Source: JAAYJT01 sp037446395
GTDB taxonomy: Bacteria > Bacteroidota > Bacteroidia > Bacteroidales > JAAYJT01
Assembly: GCA_037446395.1 (NCBI GenBank)
Contig: JBBIIP010000016.1
Coordinates: forward strand, 1 to 64,000
DNA: 64,000 nt
Direction: 5' to 3'
Shown: positions 45,367-53,705 of the stretch, in pieces
Layout: every line of letters starts with the position of its first letter
Numbering within the stretch: position 1 is the stretch's first letter
Made by a program: the position numbers and the translations under genes
Notes under the pieces: model-generated
The model's database searches: none
Told to the model about the DNA's origin: nothing
The model's input: only the letters and a program-made list of their open reading frames with translations

Positions 45367-46374
45367 TTGAAATTGAAAACTGGCAACGAAAATAAACCAG
45401 CAGCCTTTAAAACTGCGGCCCAAAAGCTAAGAAGCCAGTTTCTTGTTTTTCTTTTTTTTCTCGCTGTTTCGGCCTCCATTTGGATGGTTCTGAAGCTCTC
45501 TGATGAATTTACTAGCCCGGTTGTTTACCGATTAGATTATATAAATCAGCCGCGCGGAAAAATACTTATATCAGCAAGCGACACAACACTGACATTGGGA
45601 TTGGGCATATCAGGATTTGAATTTATACGCTTTAAATTTTGGGAAAAAACGCCAAGGCTCATCATTGATCTTGCAAACCTGCCGTCTTTGGCTGACACCG
45701 GCAGCCTTACGACCAGGTTGCCCACGGGCTATCTGCTCAGGAAACTAAGCAGCCAAGGCATACAAAACGATGAAATCAGATTTGCATCTCCCGACACACT
45801 TATACTGGAATTTGCACCCGTTTACAGGAAAAGGCTGCCTGTGGTTGCAGATATTTCCTATACGATTCGGCAGCAATTCAACCTGTATGAACCGCTCAGA
45901 ATTATTCCCGATAGTGTCGAAATTGCTGGTGTTTATAGCGACATAAAATTACTGGAATTAGTTACTACCAAACCTGCGGTGTTGCATGACATTTACCATG
46001 ACCAAACACTGACTCTACCTATTCAAACTCCTCGAACCAATTATCCGGTAAGTATTTCGGTGAATGAGGTGGCGGCAGTTTTCAATGTCGAACAATATAC
46101 TGAAGCCACAATAGATGTGCCTATAGAAATCAATTATCTAAAGCCGGAATACACCCTGAGAATTTTTCCAAACACAGTGAAAGTTACTTACCTGGTCGCA
46201 CTTTCTGATTATAAACGAGTTGACCCGGCATTATTCCGGGCCGTAGTTCAGTATGGCGATGATAAATCTTTGTTGGCCTCAAGGCTGAAGATCGAAATTG
46301 CCTATGCTCCGGATTATGTTGAAGTTACCAGGCTTGAGCCCGACAGGGTTGAATTCATCAGGATAAAAAACTAA
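45367..46374 (+). CDS. YbbR/CdaR-like domain protein
   Basis: A 335-residue membrane protein: a cytoplasmic basic tail, one transmembrane helix (FLVFLFFLAVSASIWMVLKL) and several periplasmic YbbR-like beta domains (DSVEIAGVYSDIKLLELVTT). In Firmicutes the related CdaR controls cyclic-di-AMP synthase. Here the partner is unknown and the neighbours are yajC and coaE, a common Bacteroidota order. The only start upstream of the helix is TTG at 45367, 9 bp after yajC; the first ATG falls within the helix. Confidence 0.87.
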   Translation: MKLKTGNENKPAAFKTAAQKLRSQFLVFLFFLAVSASIWMVLKLSDEFTSPVVYRLDYINQPRGKILISASDTTLTLGLGISGFEFIRFKFWEKTPRLIIDLANLPSLADTGSLTTRLPTGYLLRKLSSQGIQNDEIRFASPDTLILEFAPVYRKRLPVVADISYTIRQQFNLYEPLRIIPDSVEIAGVYSDIKLLELVTTKPAVLHDIYHDQTLTLPIQTPRTNYPVSISVNEVAAVFNVEQYTEATIDVPIEINYLKPEYTLRIFPNTVKVTYLVALSDYKRVDPALFRAVVQYGDDKSLLASRLKIEIAYAPDYVEVTRLEPDRVEFIRIKN

Positions 46375-46381
46375 GAATCAA

Positions 46382-46996
46382 ATGCTTAAAGTTGGCCTCA
46401 CTGGCAATATTGGCAGCGGAAAAACGCTGATGGCCAACATTTTCGAAGCCCTGGGTGCGCCAGTATTCAATGCCGATGAACAAGCCAGGTGGCTGATGAA
46501 CCAGGAACCAATAAAAGATCAGTTACGTTCAAAATTTGGTCAGGAAATATTCGACCTCCACGGAATGTTGAACCGTAAGGCATTGGCGGATATCATTTTT
46601 ACCAACCCGGCCGAAATGGATTATGTCAACGCGTTGGTTCATCCCGCTGTAATGGAACGGTTCCACGAATGGTGCAGCCAGGTTGCTACTCCCACGTTGG
46701 TAATCTTTGAGGCAGCTATCCTGATAGAATCCGGCCTCTTCGAACAGTTTGATAAAATCATTCTTGTTTCGGCACCTTCAAACATACGCATGCAACGCAT
46801 AGTCAGCCGCGACCAGGTGAAGCCCGAAAAGGTTCTATCAAGAATGCAAAATCAATGGCCTGAAGAAGATAAACTGGAGTATGCCGATTATATCGTCTGC
46901 AACGATGGTTGTACACCTCTAATCGCACAATGCCTCAATATTCATTCAGGGTTGTTGGAATGGGTTTGTGGGTCGAAAGCGCGAGAAAAAGTGTAA
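46382..46996 (+). CDS. coaE: Dephospho-CoA kinase
   Basis: A 204-residue kinase for the last step of coenzyme A synthesis. P-loop VGLTGNIGSGKT; the substrate region FNADEQARWLMN; LID-type segment VSRDQVKPEKVLSRMQNQWP. It starts 7 bp after ybbR. Length is normal. It is the last gene of the run. Confidence 0.95.
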   Translation: MLKVGLTGNIGSGKTLMANIFEALGAPVFNADEQARWLMNQEPIKDQLRSKFGQEIFDLHGMLNRKALADIIFTNPAEMDYVNALVHPAVMERFHEWCSQVATPTLVIFEAAILIESGLFEQFDKIILVSAPSNIRMQRIVSRDQVKPEKVLSRMQNQWPEEDKLEYADYIVCNDGCTPLIAQCLNIHSGLLEWVCGSKAREKV

Positions 46997-47031
46997 AACA
47001 AGACTTAATGGTTCCCTAAAGCATAATAAAA

Positions 47032-47126
47032 AAGAGGCTGCCAAAGAAGAAATTTAAAATTCGAATCACCATGGAATGACAAATGTCTTTCACAAGCGAT
47101 CAATCTGTTCTTTATGGCTGCCTCTT
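47032..47126. repeat. Inverted-repeat element between convergent genes
   Basis: Left arm AAGAGGCTGCCAAAGAA (47032-47048) pairs with right arm TTCTTTATGGCTGCCTCTT (47108-47126), with one T:T mismatch and a 2-base bulge. The 59-bp centre has no open frame. Located between the ends of coaE and the DUF4332 gene, it may be a long-loop bidirectional terminator or a small MITE-like insertion. Confidence 0.5.
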
Positions 47127-47163
47127 GTCGAAGAAAAAGGATTTCTTCCGGTAGAGTTTAAAC

Positions 47164-47571
47164 TTAGTAAGTTACCACCGGAGGCAATTGCTTGGCTTGT
47201 TCGATGAATTTTTCAACCATCTTCAAGGCCGGCACTGCTCGGGTGACTTTCTTTTCGGCCTGCACCTGAACCAGCTTTTCGTACAGGTTGGCTGCATTCC
47301 TGTTTCTGAGTTCTTTCACTGTATCCACACCTGCTGCTTCCAGCAGTTCAGAAAACTGTGGGCCGATGCCTTTTATTCTAAACAAATCGGCCATATTCAC
47401 CCACTCAAGAATTTTCCCTTCGTCAATCCCCGATTTTTCAGCAATTTCTTTTCGTCCGCCACGCGATGCGCCTTTTTCGAGTAAGCACTCCACAGTGGTA
47501 ATGCCGGCAGCCTGAAGCTTTGCGCCATACACAGGGCCGATGCCTTCAATTTCAATCACTTTCTTTGCCAT
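47164..47571 (-). CDS. DUF4332 helix-hairpin-helix protein
   Basis: A 135-residue protein with two helix-hairpin-helix units: IEGIGPVYGAKLQAAGITTV at residues 8-27 and IKGIGPQFSELLEAAGVDTV at about 68-87. Such units bind DNA or RNA backbones or make protein contacts. Small DUF4332 proteins are frequent in Bacteroidota and Cyanobacteria and have no firm function. It is a single gene. Confidence 0.87.
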   Translation of the reverse strand: MAKKVIEIEGIGPVYGAKLQAAGITTVECLLEKGASRGGRKEIAEKSGIDEGKILEWVNMADLFRIKGIGPQFSELLEAAGVDTVKELRNRNAANLYEKLVQVQAEKKVTRAVPALKMVEKFIEQAKQLPPVVTY

Positions 47572-47842
47572 AATTTCAGATTTAGGTTAATACTAGGTTT
47601 TGCTTTTTTGTGAAAAAGAGAAACAAATATACGAACAAAGCTAAACATTTTTTTAATCAAAAAATAAAAGTTTTTAAGATGATTTCTTGCCCTTTTGTTG
47701 AACAATATAAAAATAATAGTATACCGGTTTAAAATTATACCATTTGGGGGTTAAATATACGCTCGAAATCAAATTTCAGCCCAGATTGATTTTGTTTTTA
47801 TAAATGAGTAATTTTGTTGCTCATTTCGAATGGTGACCATCA

Positions 47843-48385
47843 ATGTTACAATCCATCATTACATCGAAGACCAGGATAAAACTTTTGCTCAAGTTTTTTT
47901 TAAATAGCAGGAACACCAGCCATTTGAGAGACCTTGCATTGGAGTATGGCGAATCAACAAACGCCATCCGCCTTGAACTTAACCACCTCGAAAAAGCCCA
48001 GTTGCTTCTATCTGTGAAGCAAGGAAACAAGAAAGTGTTTCAGGCCAATACCATGCATCCGTTCTACGGGATTATTCACCAGCTATTAATGAAGCACACC
48101 GGCATAGACCAGATCATTGATAACGTGGTGCGCAACCTACGTGGTGTGCAAAGTGCCTATGTGACGGGAAGCTTTGCCAAAGGCAATGACAATCCGGTGG
48201 TTGATCTGCTCCTGTTGGGAAAAGATATTGAAATCAACTACCTGATTCACACGATCACGAAAGCCGAAATACTCATCCATCGAAAGATCCGCTACACATT
48301 GATTCATCCCGATGAGGCTGAAAAATATTTAAGCATGCATCCAGAAGCATTTCTGTTGTGGCAAGAAAATGAAATTCAGTTGTAA
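47843..48385 (+). CDS. Winged-helix regulator fused to a degenerate nucleotidyltransferase domain
   Basis: 180 residues. Residues 1-75 form an ArsR/MarR-like winged helix (NTSHLRDLALEYGESTNAIR, RLELNHLEKAQLLLSVKQGN). Residues of about 100-165 resemble a minimal (MNT) nucleotidyltransferase: GSFAKGNDNPVVDLLLLG. In active enzymes the last part reads S/D-D-I-D-L; here only Asp121 remains and the first Asp is Val119, so catalysis is doubtful. Its position just ahead of gmd at the head of the polysaccharide locus suggests a local regulator, as I recall from other Bacteroidota exopolysaccharide clusters. Confidence 0.78.
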   Translation: MLQSIITSKTRIKLLLKFFLNSRNTSHLRDLALEYGESTNAIRLELNHLEKAQLLLSVKQGNKKVFQANTMHPFYGIIHQLLMKHTGIDQIIDNVVRNLRGVQSAYVTGSFAKGNDNPVVDLLLLGKDIEINYLIHTITKAEILIHRKIRYTLIHPDEAEKYLSMHPEAFLLWQENEIQL

Positions 48386-48554
48386 AAAACTGATTATATG
48401 TATGATAGTTTTCCTCATAGGTCTTGTATCTGGGACTGAAAGAGCGGAGCCATCAATAGGAGTAAGTAATTATAGACACAAAAAATCAATAAGAAAACTA
48501 CAAGTGCGTTCGTGTTCAAGGCATTTAACAATTCTAAAATTACAAACACAATGA
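48369..48554 (+). CDS. Possible small exported peptide (61 codons)
   Basis: A 61-codon frame that overlaps the end of the winged-helix gene by 17 bp and the start of gmd by 4 bp. The N-terminus MKFSCKKLIICMIVFLIGLV looks like a signal peptide or membrane helix; the rest is basic and has no known motif. It fills most of the gap before gmd. It may be non-coding. Confidence 0.25.
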   Translation: MKFSCKKLIICMIVFLIGLVSGTERAEPSIGVSNYRHKKSIRKLQVRSCSRHLTILKLQTQ

Positions 48555-49606
48555 CGAAAACCGCCCTTATTTCAGGAATAACCGGCCAGGATGGAAGCTA
48601 CCTTGCCGAACTGCTGCTCGAAAAAGGTTATACGGTTCATGGAATCATTCGCCGAAGCAGTTCTTTCAATACCTTCAGAATTGATCATTTGTTTGACAAT
48701 CCGGAGGTGGGCAACCAACGCTTGTTTCTGCACTTTGGCGACCTTTCCGATTCGAGCAACATAAACCGGTTGGTCGAAAAAACCCAGCCCGACGAAATCT
48801 ATAACCTTGGAGCCCAAAGCCATGTGAAAGTAAGTTTTGAAGTTCCAGAATATACGGCCGAGGTGGACGGTTTGGGAACGCTACGGTTTCTGGATGCCAT
48901 TAAAGAAACCGGAATAAAAACCAGGTTTTATCAGGCATCTACCTCCGAATTGTTTGGATTAGCACAGGAGGTTCCCCAAACAGAGAAAACGCCGTTCTAC
49001 CCCCGCAGCCCCTATGCAGCAGCCAAGCTATACGCCTATTGGATTGTGGTGAATTATCGCGAGGCCTACAATCTTTTTGCAAGCAACGGAATTCTATTCA
49101 ACCACGAAAGCGAACGCCGCGGAAAAACATTTGTAACACGAAAAATAACCGTGGCTGTGGCAAAGATTCTCAATGGGCTGCAGGACCGCCTCCTTTTAGG
49201 AAATCTGGATGCAAGGCGCGACTGGGGTTATGCTCCGGAATTCGTGGATGGCATGTGGCGCATGCTTCAGGTGGATGAGCCGGACGACTTTGTGTTGGCA
49301 ACGAACGAAACACATACGGTAAAAGAATTTGTTGAAGCGGCATTCGGTGTGATGGGCGAGGAGATTGTCTGGAAAGGCGAAGGAGTGGATGAAAAAGGCT
49401 TTCTGAAATCAAATGGCAAAGAAGTCGTGGCCATTGACCCGCGCTATTTCAGGCCAACCGAAGTAGAACTTCTCATTGGCGATTATACCAAAGCCAAAGA
49501 AAAATTAGGCTGGCAACCCAAAACTACATTCAAAGACCTGGTCAGGATTATGGTTGAAGGAGATTTTAAAAAAGTGGTCGAGAAAGGCAAAACCTTGATA
49601 AAATGA
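48551..49606 (+). CDS. gmd: GDP-mannose 4,6-dehydratase
   Basis: A 351-residue short-chain dehydrogenase that makes GDP-4-keto-6-deoxymannose, the precursor of GDP-L-fucose. Rossmann motif ISGITGQDGSYLAELLLEKG; catalytic YAAAKLYAYW (Tyr-x3-Lys) after SPY; substrate-site FNHESERRGKTFVTRKIT. Start at ATG 48551 fits the family N-terminus MTKTALISG. It is followed 94 bp later by fcl, so the pathway to GDP-L-fucose is complete. Confidence 0.97.
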   Translation: MTKTALISGITGQDGSYLAELLLEKGYTVHGIIRRSSSFNTFRIDHLFDNPEVGNQRLFLHFGDLSDSSNINRLVEKTQPDEIYNLGAQSHVKVSFEVPEYTAEVDGLGTLRFLDAIKETGIKTRFYQASTSELFGLAQEVPQTEKTPFYPRSPYAAAKLYAYWIVVNYREAYNLFASNGILFNHESERRGKTFVTRKITVAVAKILNGLQDRLLLGNLDARRDWGYAPEFVDGMWRMLQVDEPDDFVLATNETHTVKEFVEAAFGVMGEEIVWKGEGVDEKGFLKSNGKEVVAIDPRYFRPTEVELLIGDYTKAKEKLGWQPKTTFKDLVRIMVEGDFKKVVEKGKTLIK

Positions 49607-49700
49607 TAATCACTGATCTATCGCAGTACGGCTTTTCAAAATTATTAAAATCGGTTGTTTAGTGCGATTTCGTCTTCTTTAATTAAATGATGGTGCAAAA

Positions 49701-50807
49701 ATGAACAAAAACAGCAAGATTTACATTGCCGGCCATCAGGGCATGGTTGGATCAGCATTGTGGAAAAACCTCAATGCCAAAGGATATAAAAATCTTATCG
49801 GGAAAAGCTTCGAGGAATTGGACCTGACCGACCAGGAGGCCACCGCAAATTATTTCGAAACCGAAAAGCCAGAATATGTTTTCTTAGCTGCCGCCAAGGT
49901 GGGTGGAATCGTTGCTAACAATACTTATCGGGCTGAATTTATCTTTAGCAACCTCATGATACAAAACAATGTCATACACCTGGCATACTTGAATGGCGTT
50001 AAGAAACTCCTCTTTCTTGGCAGCACCTGCATCTATCCACGCGATTGCCCACAGCCCATGAAAGAGAAATACCTGCTCACCAGCCCCCTCGAGTATACAA
50101 ACGAACCTTATGCAGTTGCCAAAATAGCTGGGATCAAAATGTGTGAAAGCTACAATCTTCAATATGGCACCAACTTTATTTCCGTGATGCCTACCAACCT
50201 CTATGGTCCAAACGAATCCTACGATCTCGAAAAAAGCCATGTGCTTCCTGCATTGCTTCGCAAGATTCATTTGGGCAAATGCCTGGAGGAAAACAAATGG
50301 GATGAAATTCGCGCAGATCTGAACAAACGCCCAATTGAAGGGGTTAGTGGCGCTTTTAGCGATTTTAAAATTCTTCAGGTATTAAGTAAATATGGGGTAA
50401 GGCAAAAAGCTACCAGCCAAAAAAATGATGTTATGGTGGAAATTTGGGGAACCGGCAATGCAATGCGAGAGTTTATGTGGTCGGAAGACATGGCCGATGC
50501 CTGTATTTTTATTATGCAGAATGTCAATTTCAGCGACCTCATTTTGCCCGGTAACGAAATTAGAAATACACATATAAATATTGGAACCGGAAAAGAAATT
50601 TCCATCCGCGATTTGTCCCATATGGTAAGAACTGTGGTTGGATTCAAAGGCAGTCTTTATTTCAACACCGAAAAACCCGATGGCACATTGCGCAAACTCA
50701 CCGATCCTTCAAAACTTCACAGCCTTGGCTGGAAACATACCGTTGAACTCGATGAGGGGATAAGAAAGATGTATGATTGGTATCGGGTAGGTTTAACCTT
50801 GCCTTAA
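49701..50807 (+). CDS. fcl: GDP-L-fucose synthase
   Basis: A 368-residue epimerase/reductase that converts GDP-4-keto-6-deoxymannose to GDP-L-fucose with NADPH. Motifs: IAGHQGMVGSALWKNL, GSTCIYPRDCPQPMKE and catalytic PYAVAKIAGIKMCE. It is about 45 residues longer than E. coli Fcl, with an insertion at residues of about 195-235, as seen in other Bacteroidota. Together with gmd it marks fucose as a likely sugar of the surface glycan. Confidence 0.95.
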   Translation: MNKNSKIYIAGHQGMVGSALWKNLNAKGYKNLIGKSFEELDLTDQEATANYFETEKPEYVFLAAAKVGGIVANNTYRAEFIFSNLMIQNNVIHLAYLNGVKKLLFLGSTCIYPRDCPQPMKEKYLLTSPLEYTNEPYAVAKIAGIKMCESYNLQYGTNFISVMPTNLYGPNESYDLEKSHVLPALLRKIHLGKCLEENKWDEIRADLNKRPIEGVSGAFSDFKILQVLSKYGVRQKATSQKNDVMVEIWGTGNAMREFMWSEDMADACIFIMQNVNFSDLILPGNEIRNTHINIGTGKEISIRDLSHMVRTVVGFKGSLYFNTEKPDGTLRKLTDPSKLHSLGWKHTVELDEGIRKMYDWYRVGLTLP

Positions 50808-50877
50808 ACAAAAAATTTACTTCCCAGCCTCCCATTATCTTAAAATTTTTTCGACCCACCTTAAATCAATTTGTTAA

Positions 50878-52680
50878 ATGGAATCCAGCACTTCAATCCG
50901 TAGCTCGTTGAGAAAACTCTACAGTCTTTTCAGCCGGCGCGAGAAAATCAAATCTGTCGGGTTATTGTTTTTATTGGTTTTGAATGCCCTAATGGAAATG
51001 ATCGGGATCGGCGCAATTCCGGCATTTATTCTCGTGGTTTCTTCTCCGGAGAAGGTGCTGACACATCCTGTTTCGGGTGCCCTTGCTGCCTGGTTGGGCA
51101 TCGAAACAGCCAGGGAGCTGTTGGTAATTGGATCTGTTGGGTTAATAGGACTATTTGTTGCAAAAGGGCTGCTGGTTGCCTTCATCGGATATATTCGTAC
51201 TAGGTTCGTCCAATATAAGTACATTGACCTTTCGAGCCGTTTGTTTACCGGTTATATGTTCGCACCTTATGCTTTTCATTTGAACCGAAATTCGGCGGAA
51301 CTTCTGCGAAACCTGGGCACCGAAGCCCATATAGTGGTTTACCTTGTTTTTCTACCGTTGATGGGGATTGCATTAAATATGATAACAATTGTTTTTGTGC
51401 TGGCTTTACTAATTACTGTCCAGCCTTTGTTTTCGATGGTGGCGCTTTTAAGTCTCGGCGGAACTACCTGGGCAATGATGAAAATTGTTCAAAAAAAATC
51501 CGAAAAGCATGGAAAAATAGAAGTATTGCATCGCCAAATCAGCAATCAAACAATCATTGAGGGATTATCGGGGTTTAAAGAAGCACGGGTGCTAGGAAGA
51601 GAAATCAATTTTCTAAATCGTTACAATACAAGTATTTGGCTAAGGTCGAAAGCCCAGTTTTTTCTTGAGATGATGCAGACAATTCAGCGCCCGGTTTATG
51701 AAACCATCACGGTAATTGGGGTTCTTGGCCTTGCCCTTGCGCTTACCGCTCACGAGGAGTCAATGGAACGGATTATTGCCGTGCTGGCTTTATTTGCAGC
51801 GGCAACCTACCGTTTGATGCCGACGTTTAAAGAGCTCATGACACAACTCAATTATTTCAGGTATTATATTCATTCGGTTGATCCGGTTTATCAGGACATC
51901 CAGTTGCTTAGCAAATATGCAGCTTCGGAAAAACAAACTGCCGAACCGGCCTTGCCATTTCAATCGGAAATTGAAATCGAAGCACTTGACTATTATTACC
52001 CGGGAACAACTGAGGCGGCGTTGAAAGAAATCAGTTTAAAGATAAAACGAGGTACTGCCATTGCCCTGGTGGGTGAATCGGGTGCCGGAAAAACAACACT
52101 CGTGGATGCTTTGCTGGGGCTTTTACAGATAGAAAAAGGTAAAATAAGTGTTGATGGTGTTGATATTAGTAACTGTTCCCGTGCATGGCAACGCAATATC
52201 GGCTACGTGCCTCAGAATATATTTCTGAGCGACGAATCGCTCAAACGCAATGTGGCCTTTGGATTGAACGACGAAGAAATTGATGATGAAAAATTCAGGC
52301 TCGCTGTTGCGGCAGCACAACTTAACGAGCTAATAAGCCGGCTGCCCGAAAAAGAAAATACAATGATTGGCGAACGCGGCATAAGGCTCTCAGGAGGGCA
52401 GCGCCAGCGCATCGGCATTGCCCGTGCATTGTATCACAACCCGCAACTGCTCATCATGGACGAAGGCACCTCGGCCCTCGACAACATTACCGAAAAATAC
52501 GTGATTGAAGCCATTGAGCGCCTCAAAGGCGACCGCACCATCATCATGATTGCCCACCGCCTCTCCACGGTGAAGAAATGTGATCATATATTCCTGATGA
52601 AAGAGGGAAAAATTATTGACTCGGGCACCTACGCTGAACTGATGAGCCAAAGCAAGGAATTCAGGTTGATGAATCAATAA
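50878..52680 (+). CDS. ABC exporter (permease-ATPase fusion), flippase-like
   Basis: A 600-residue type IV ABC exporter half-transporter. Residues of about 25-330 carry six transmembrane helices; residues 360-600 are the ATPase (Walker A GESGAGKTTLVDALLG, signature RLSGGQRQRIGIARAL, Walker B LLIMDEGTSALD). It works as a homodimer. The position next to gmd/fcl and ahead of glycosyltransferases favours a PglK/MsbA-like role in flipping a lipid-linked glycan across the inner membrane, but sequence motifs alone do not give the substrate. Confidence 0.88.
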   Translation: MESSTSIRSSLRKLYSLFSRREKIKSVGLLFLLVLNALMEMIGIGAIPAFILVVSSPEKVLTHPVSGALAAWLGIETARELLVIGSVGLIGLFVAKGLLVAFIGYIRTRFVQYKYIDLSSRLFTGYMFAPYAFHLNRNSAELLRNLGTEAHIVVYLVFLPLMGIALNMITIVFVLALLITVQPLFSMVALLSLGGTTWAMMKIVQKKSEKHGKIEVLHRQISNQTIIEGLSGFKEARVLGREINFLNRYNTSIWLRSKAQFFLEMMQTIQRPVYETITVIGVLGLALALTAHEESMERIIAVLALFAAATYRLMPTFKELMTQLNYFRYYIHSVDPVYQDIQLLSKYAASEKQTAEPALPFQSEIEIEALDYYYPGTTEAALKEISLKIKRGTAIALVGESGAGKTTLVDALLGLLQIEKGKISVDGVDISNCSRAWQRNIGYVPQNIFLSDESLKRNVAFGLNDEEIDDEKFRLAVAAAQLNELISRLPEKENTMIGERGIRLSGGQRQRIGIARALYHNPQLLIMDEGTSALDNITEKYVIEAIERLKGDRTIIMIAHRLSTVKKCDHIFLMKEGKIIDSGTYAELMSQSKEFRLMNQ

Positions 52681-52817
52681 CTTTTCTGCCCCATAGAAAG
52701 AATTAACGCATAGCACAGCCATTACACTCGGCAAAAAAACACAACATGCCAAACGAATACAATCTATGGGATGCGCTAAGTAAACCGCACGGCGGTCTGA
52801 CCAAGTACGCAGATTAC

Positions 52818-52913
52818 TGTCCACAGATTACACAGATTATACGGATTATTGTCCACAGATTACACAGATTACACGGGTTATTGTCCACAGATTACACAGA
52901 TTACACAGATTGT
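52818..52913 (+). repeat. Three tandem 32-bp repeats upstream of the GxxExxY gene
   Basis: Units begin at 52818, 52850 and 52882 with consensus TGTCCACAGATTACACAGAT followed by TAYACRGRTTAT. Each unit itself contains an internal 'ACACAGATT' periodicity of 10-11 bp. A degenerate half unit (CGCAGATTAC) precedes the first. There are no unique spacers. Confidence 0.9.
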
Positions 52914-52933
52914 AAAGACTAAATACTGATGGT

Positions 52934-53311
52934 ATGGAGGAGAGCTTATTATATAAGGAAGAAACGTATAAGATCATTGGGGCGTTGATGGAGGTTCACA
53001 AAACGTTAGGCTGTGGATTTCTTGAAGCCGTTTACCAGGAGGCAATTGAGCTTGAATTTAGACTGCAAAATATCCCCTTCGAAACCGAAAAGCGGATCAA
53101 TATCAGCTACAAGGGAATTCAACTCGAAAAGTCATATATCGCTGATTTCGTTTGCTTCGACTCGATCATCATCGAAATAAAAGCACTCTCAGCCCTGACC
53201 ACCGACCACGAAGCTCAAATTATGAATTACCTGAAAGCAACCGGCCTGAAGGTAGGAATTCTTGTTAATTTCGGTGAGAAAAGCCTGAAATACAAACGCT
53301 TTATATATTAA
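52934..53311 (+). CDS. GxxExxY-family protein (PDDEXK-like fold)
   Basis: A 125-residue protein of the GxxExxY family (TIGR04256/PDDEXK_3). The name motif is GFLEAVY (Gly28, Glu31, Tyr34). A PDDEXK-like nuclease core is visible: Asp71 in YIADFVCFD, Glu81-Ile-Lys83 in IIIEIKAL, and the following helix QIMNYLKATG. The family has no established function. The gene sits alone between gmd/fcl/ABC and wecB, framed by 32-bp repeats on both sides (starting 21 bp upstream and ending within 200 bp downstream), which suggests the gene and repeats moved or spread together. Confidence 0.9.
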   Translation: MEESLLYKEETYKIIGALMEVHKTLGCGFLEAVYQEAIELEFRLQNIPFETEKRINISYKGIQLEKSYIADFVCFDSIIIEIKALSALTTDHEAQIMNYLKATGLKVGILVNFGEKSLKYKRFIY

Positions 53312-53315
53312 TCCT

Positions 53316-53347
53316 TGTCCACAAAATACACAGATTACACAGATTGC
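53316..53347 (+). repeat. Direct 32-bp repeat unit downstream of the GxxExxY gene
   Basis: TGTCCACAAAATACACAGAT followed by TACACAGATTGC begins 5 bp after the stop codon, in the same orientation as the upstream array. It differs from the consensus in the CAGATT of the first half. Confidence 0.85.
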
Positions 53348-53465
53348 CAAGATACATTATCAATTTTATACAGAAATATACATTGCCTGAAAACCATTGG
53401 CTGATGACCATAAGACCTGGCAATCTCAGAGCGCTGAACCAAAAGTACCAGAACATAGCATTTAA

Positions 53466-53495
53466 AATCTGTGTAATCCGTGAAATCTGTGGACA
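53466..53495 (-). repeat. Inverted copy of the 32-bp repeat
   Basis: Read on the minus strand this is TGTCCACAGATTTCACGGAT followed by TACACAGATT, one unit of the same family in opposite orientation. It makes the whole region 52818-53495 flanked by inverted ends. Confidence 0.85.
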
Positions 53496-53705
53496 CTGCA
53501 TTTGACCTATCTACCCATGTAAACGTATTAGAAAATTTAAACTGATAATCCGACAGTTTATTCGACCGGTATATAATTATGCGTTTAATTCATAAGCATA
53601 TTACTTTCAGATGTAGCAGCATCAAAAAATATTGCAAACAGAACATTTGCTGTATAAATAGACACAAATGCAGGCTCCTTTCTGTTTAATTTAGTAAAAA
53701 GAAAT

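Larger units (their letters stand above)
53312..53705 (+). other. 394-bp gap holding two repeat units, otherwise no gene
   Basis: This gap contains the direct repeat at 53316 and the inverted copy at 53466. Between and after them (53348-53465, 53496-53705) no plausible gene is seen. From about 53500 on the sequence is noticeably AT-rich and leads into wecB; promoter elements for wecB would lie here but I could not identify one with confidence. Confidence 0.5.

Noticed and set aside
46997..47163. tRNA or structured RNA gene
   Set aside because: The inverted repeat does not fold into a cloverleaf and has no CCA end or conserved TpsiC loop. I saw no tRNA or rRNA anywhere in the window.
52818..52913. 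CRISPR array
   Set aside because: The 32-bp units are directly adjacent and have no unique spacers, and no cas gene is visible in the window.
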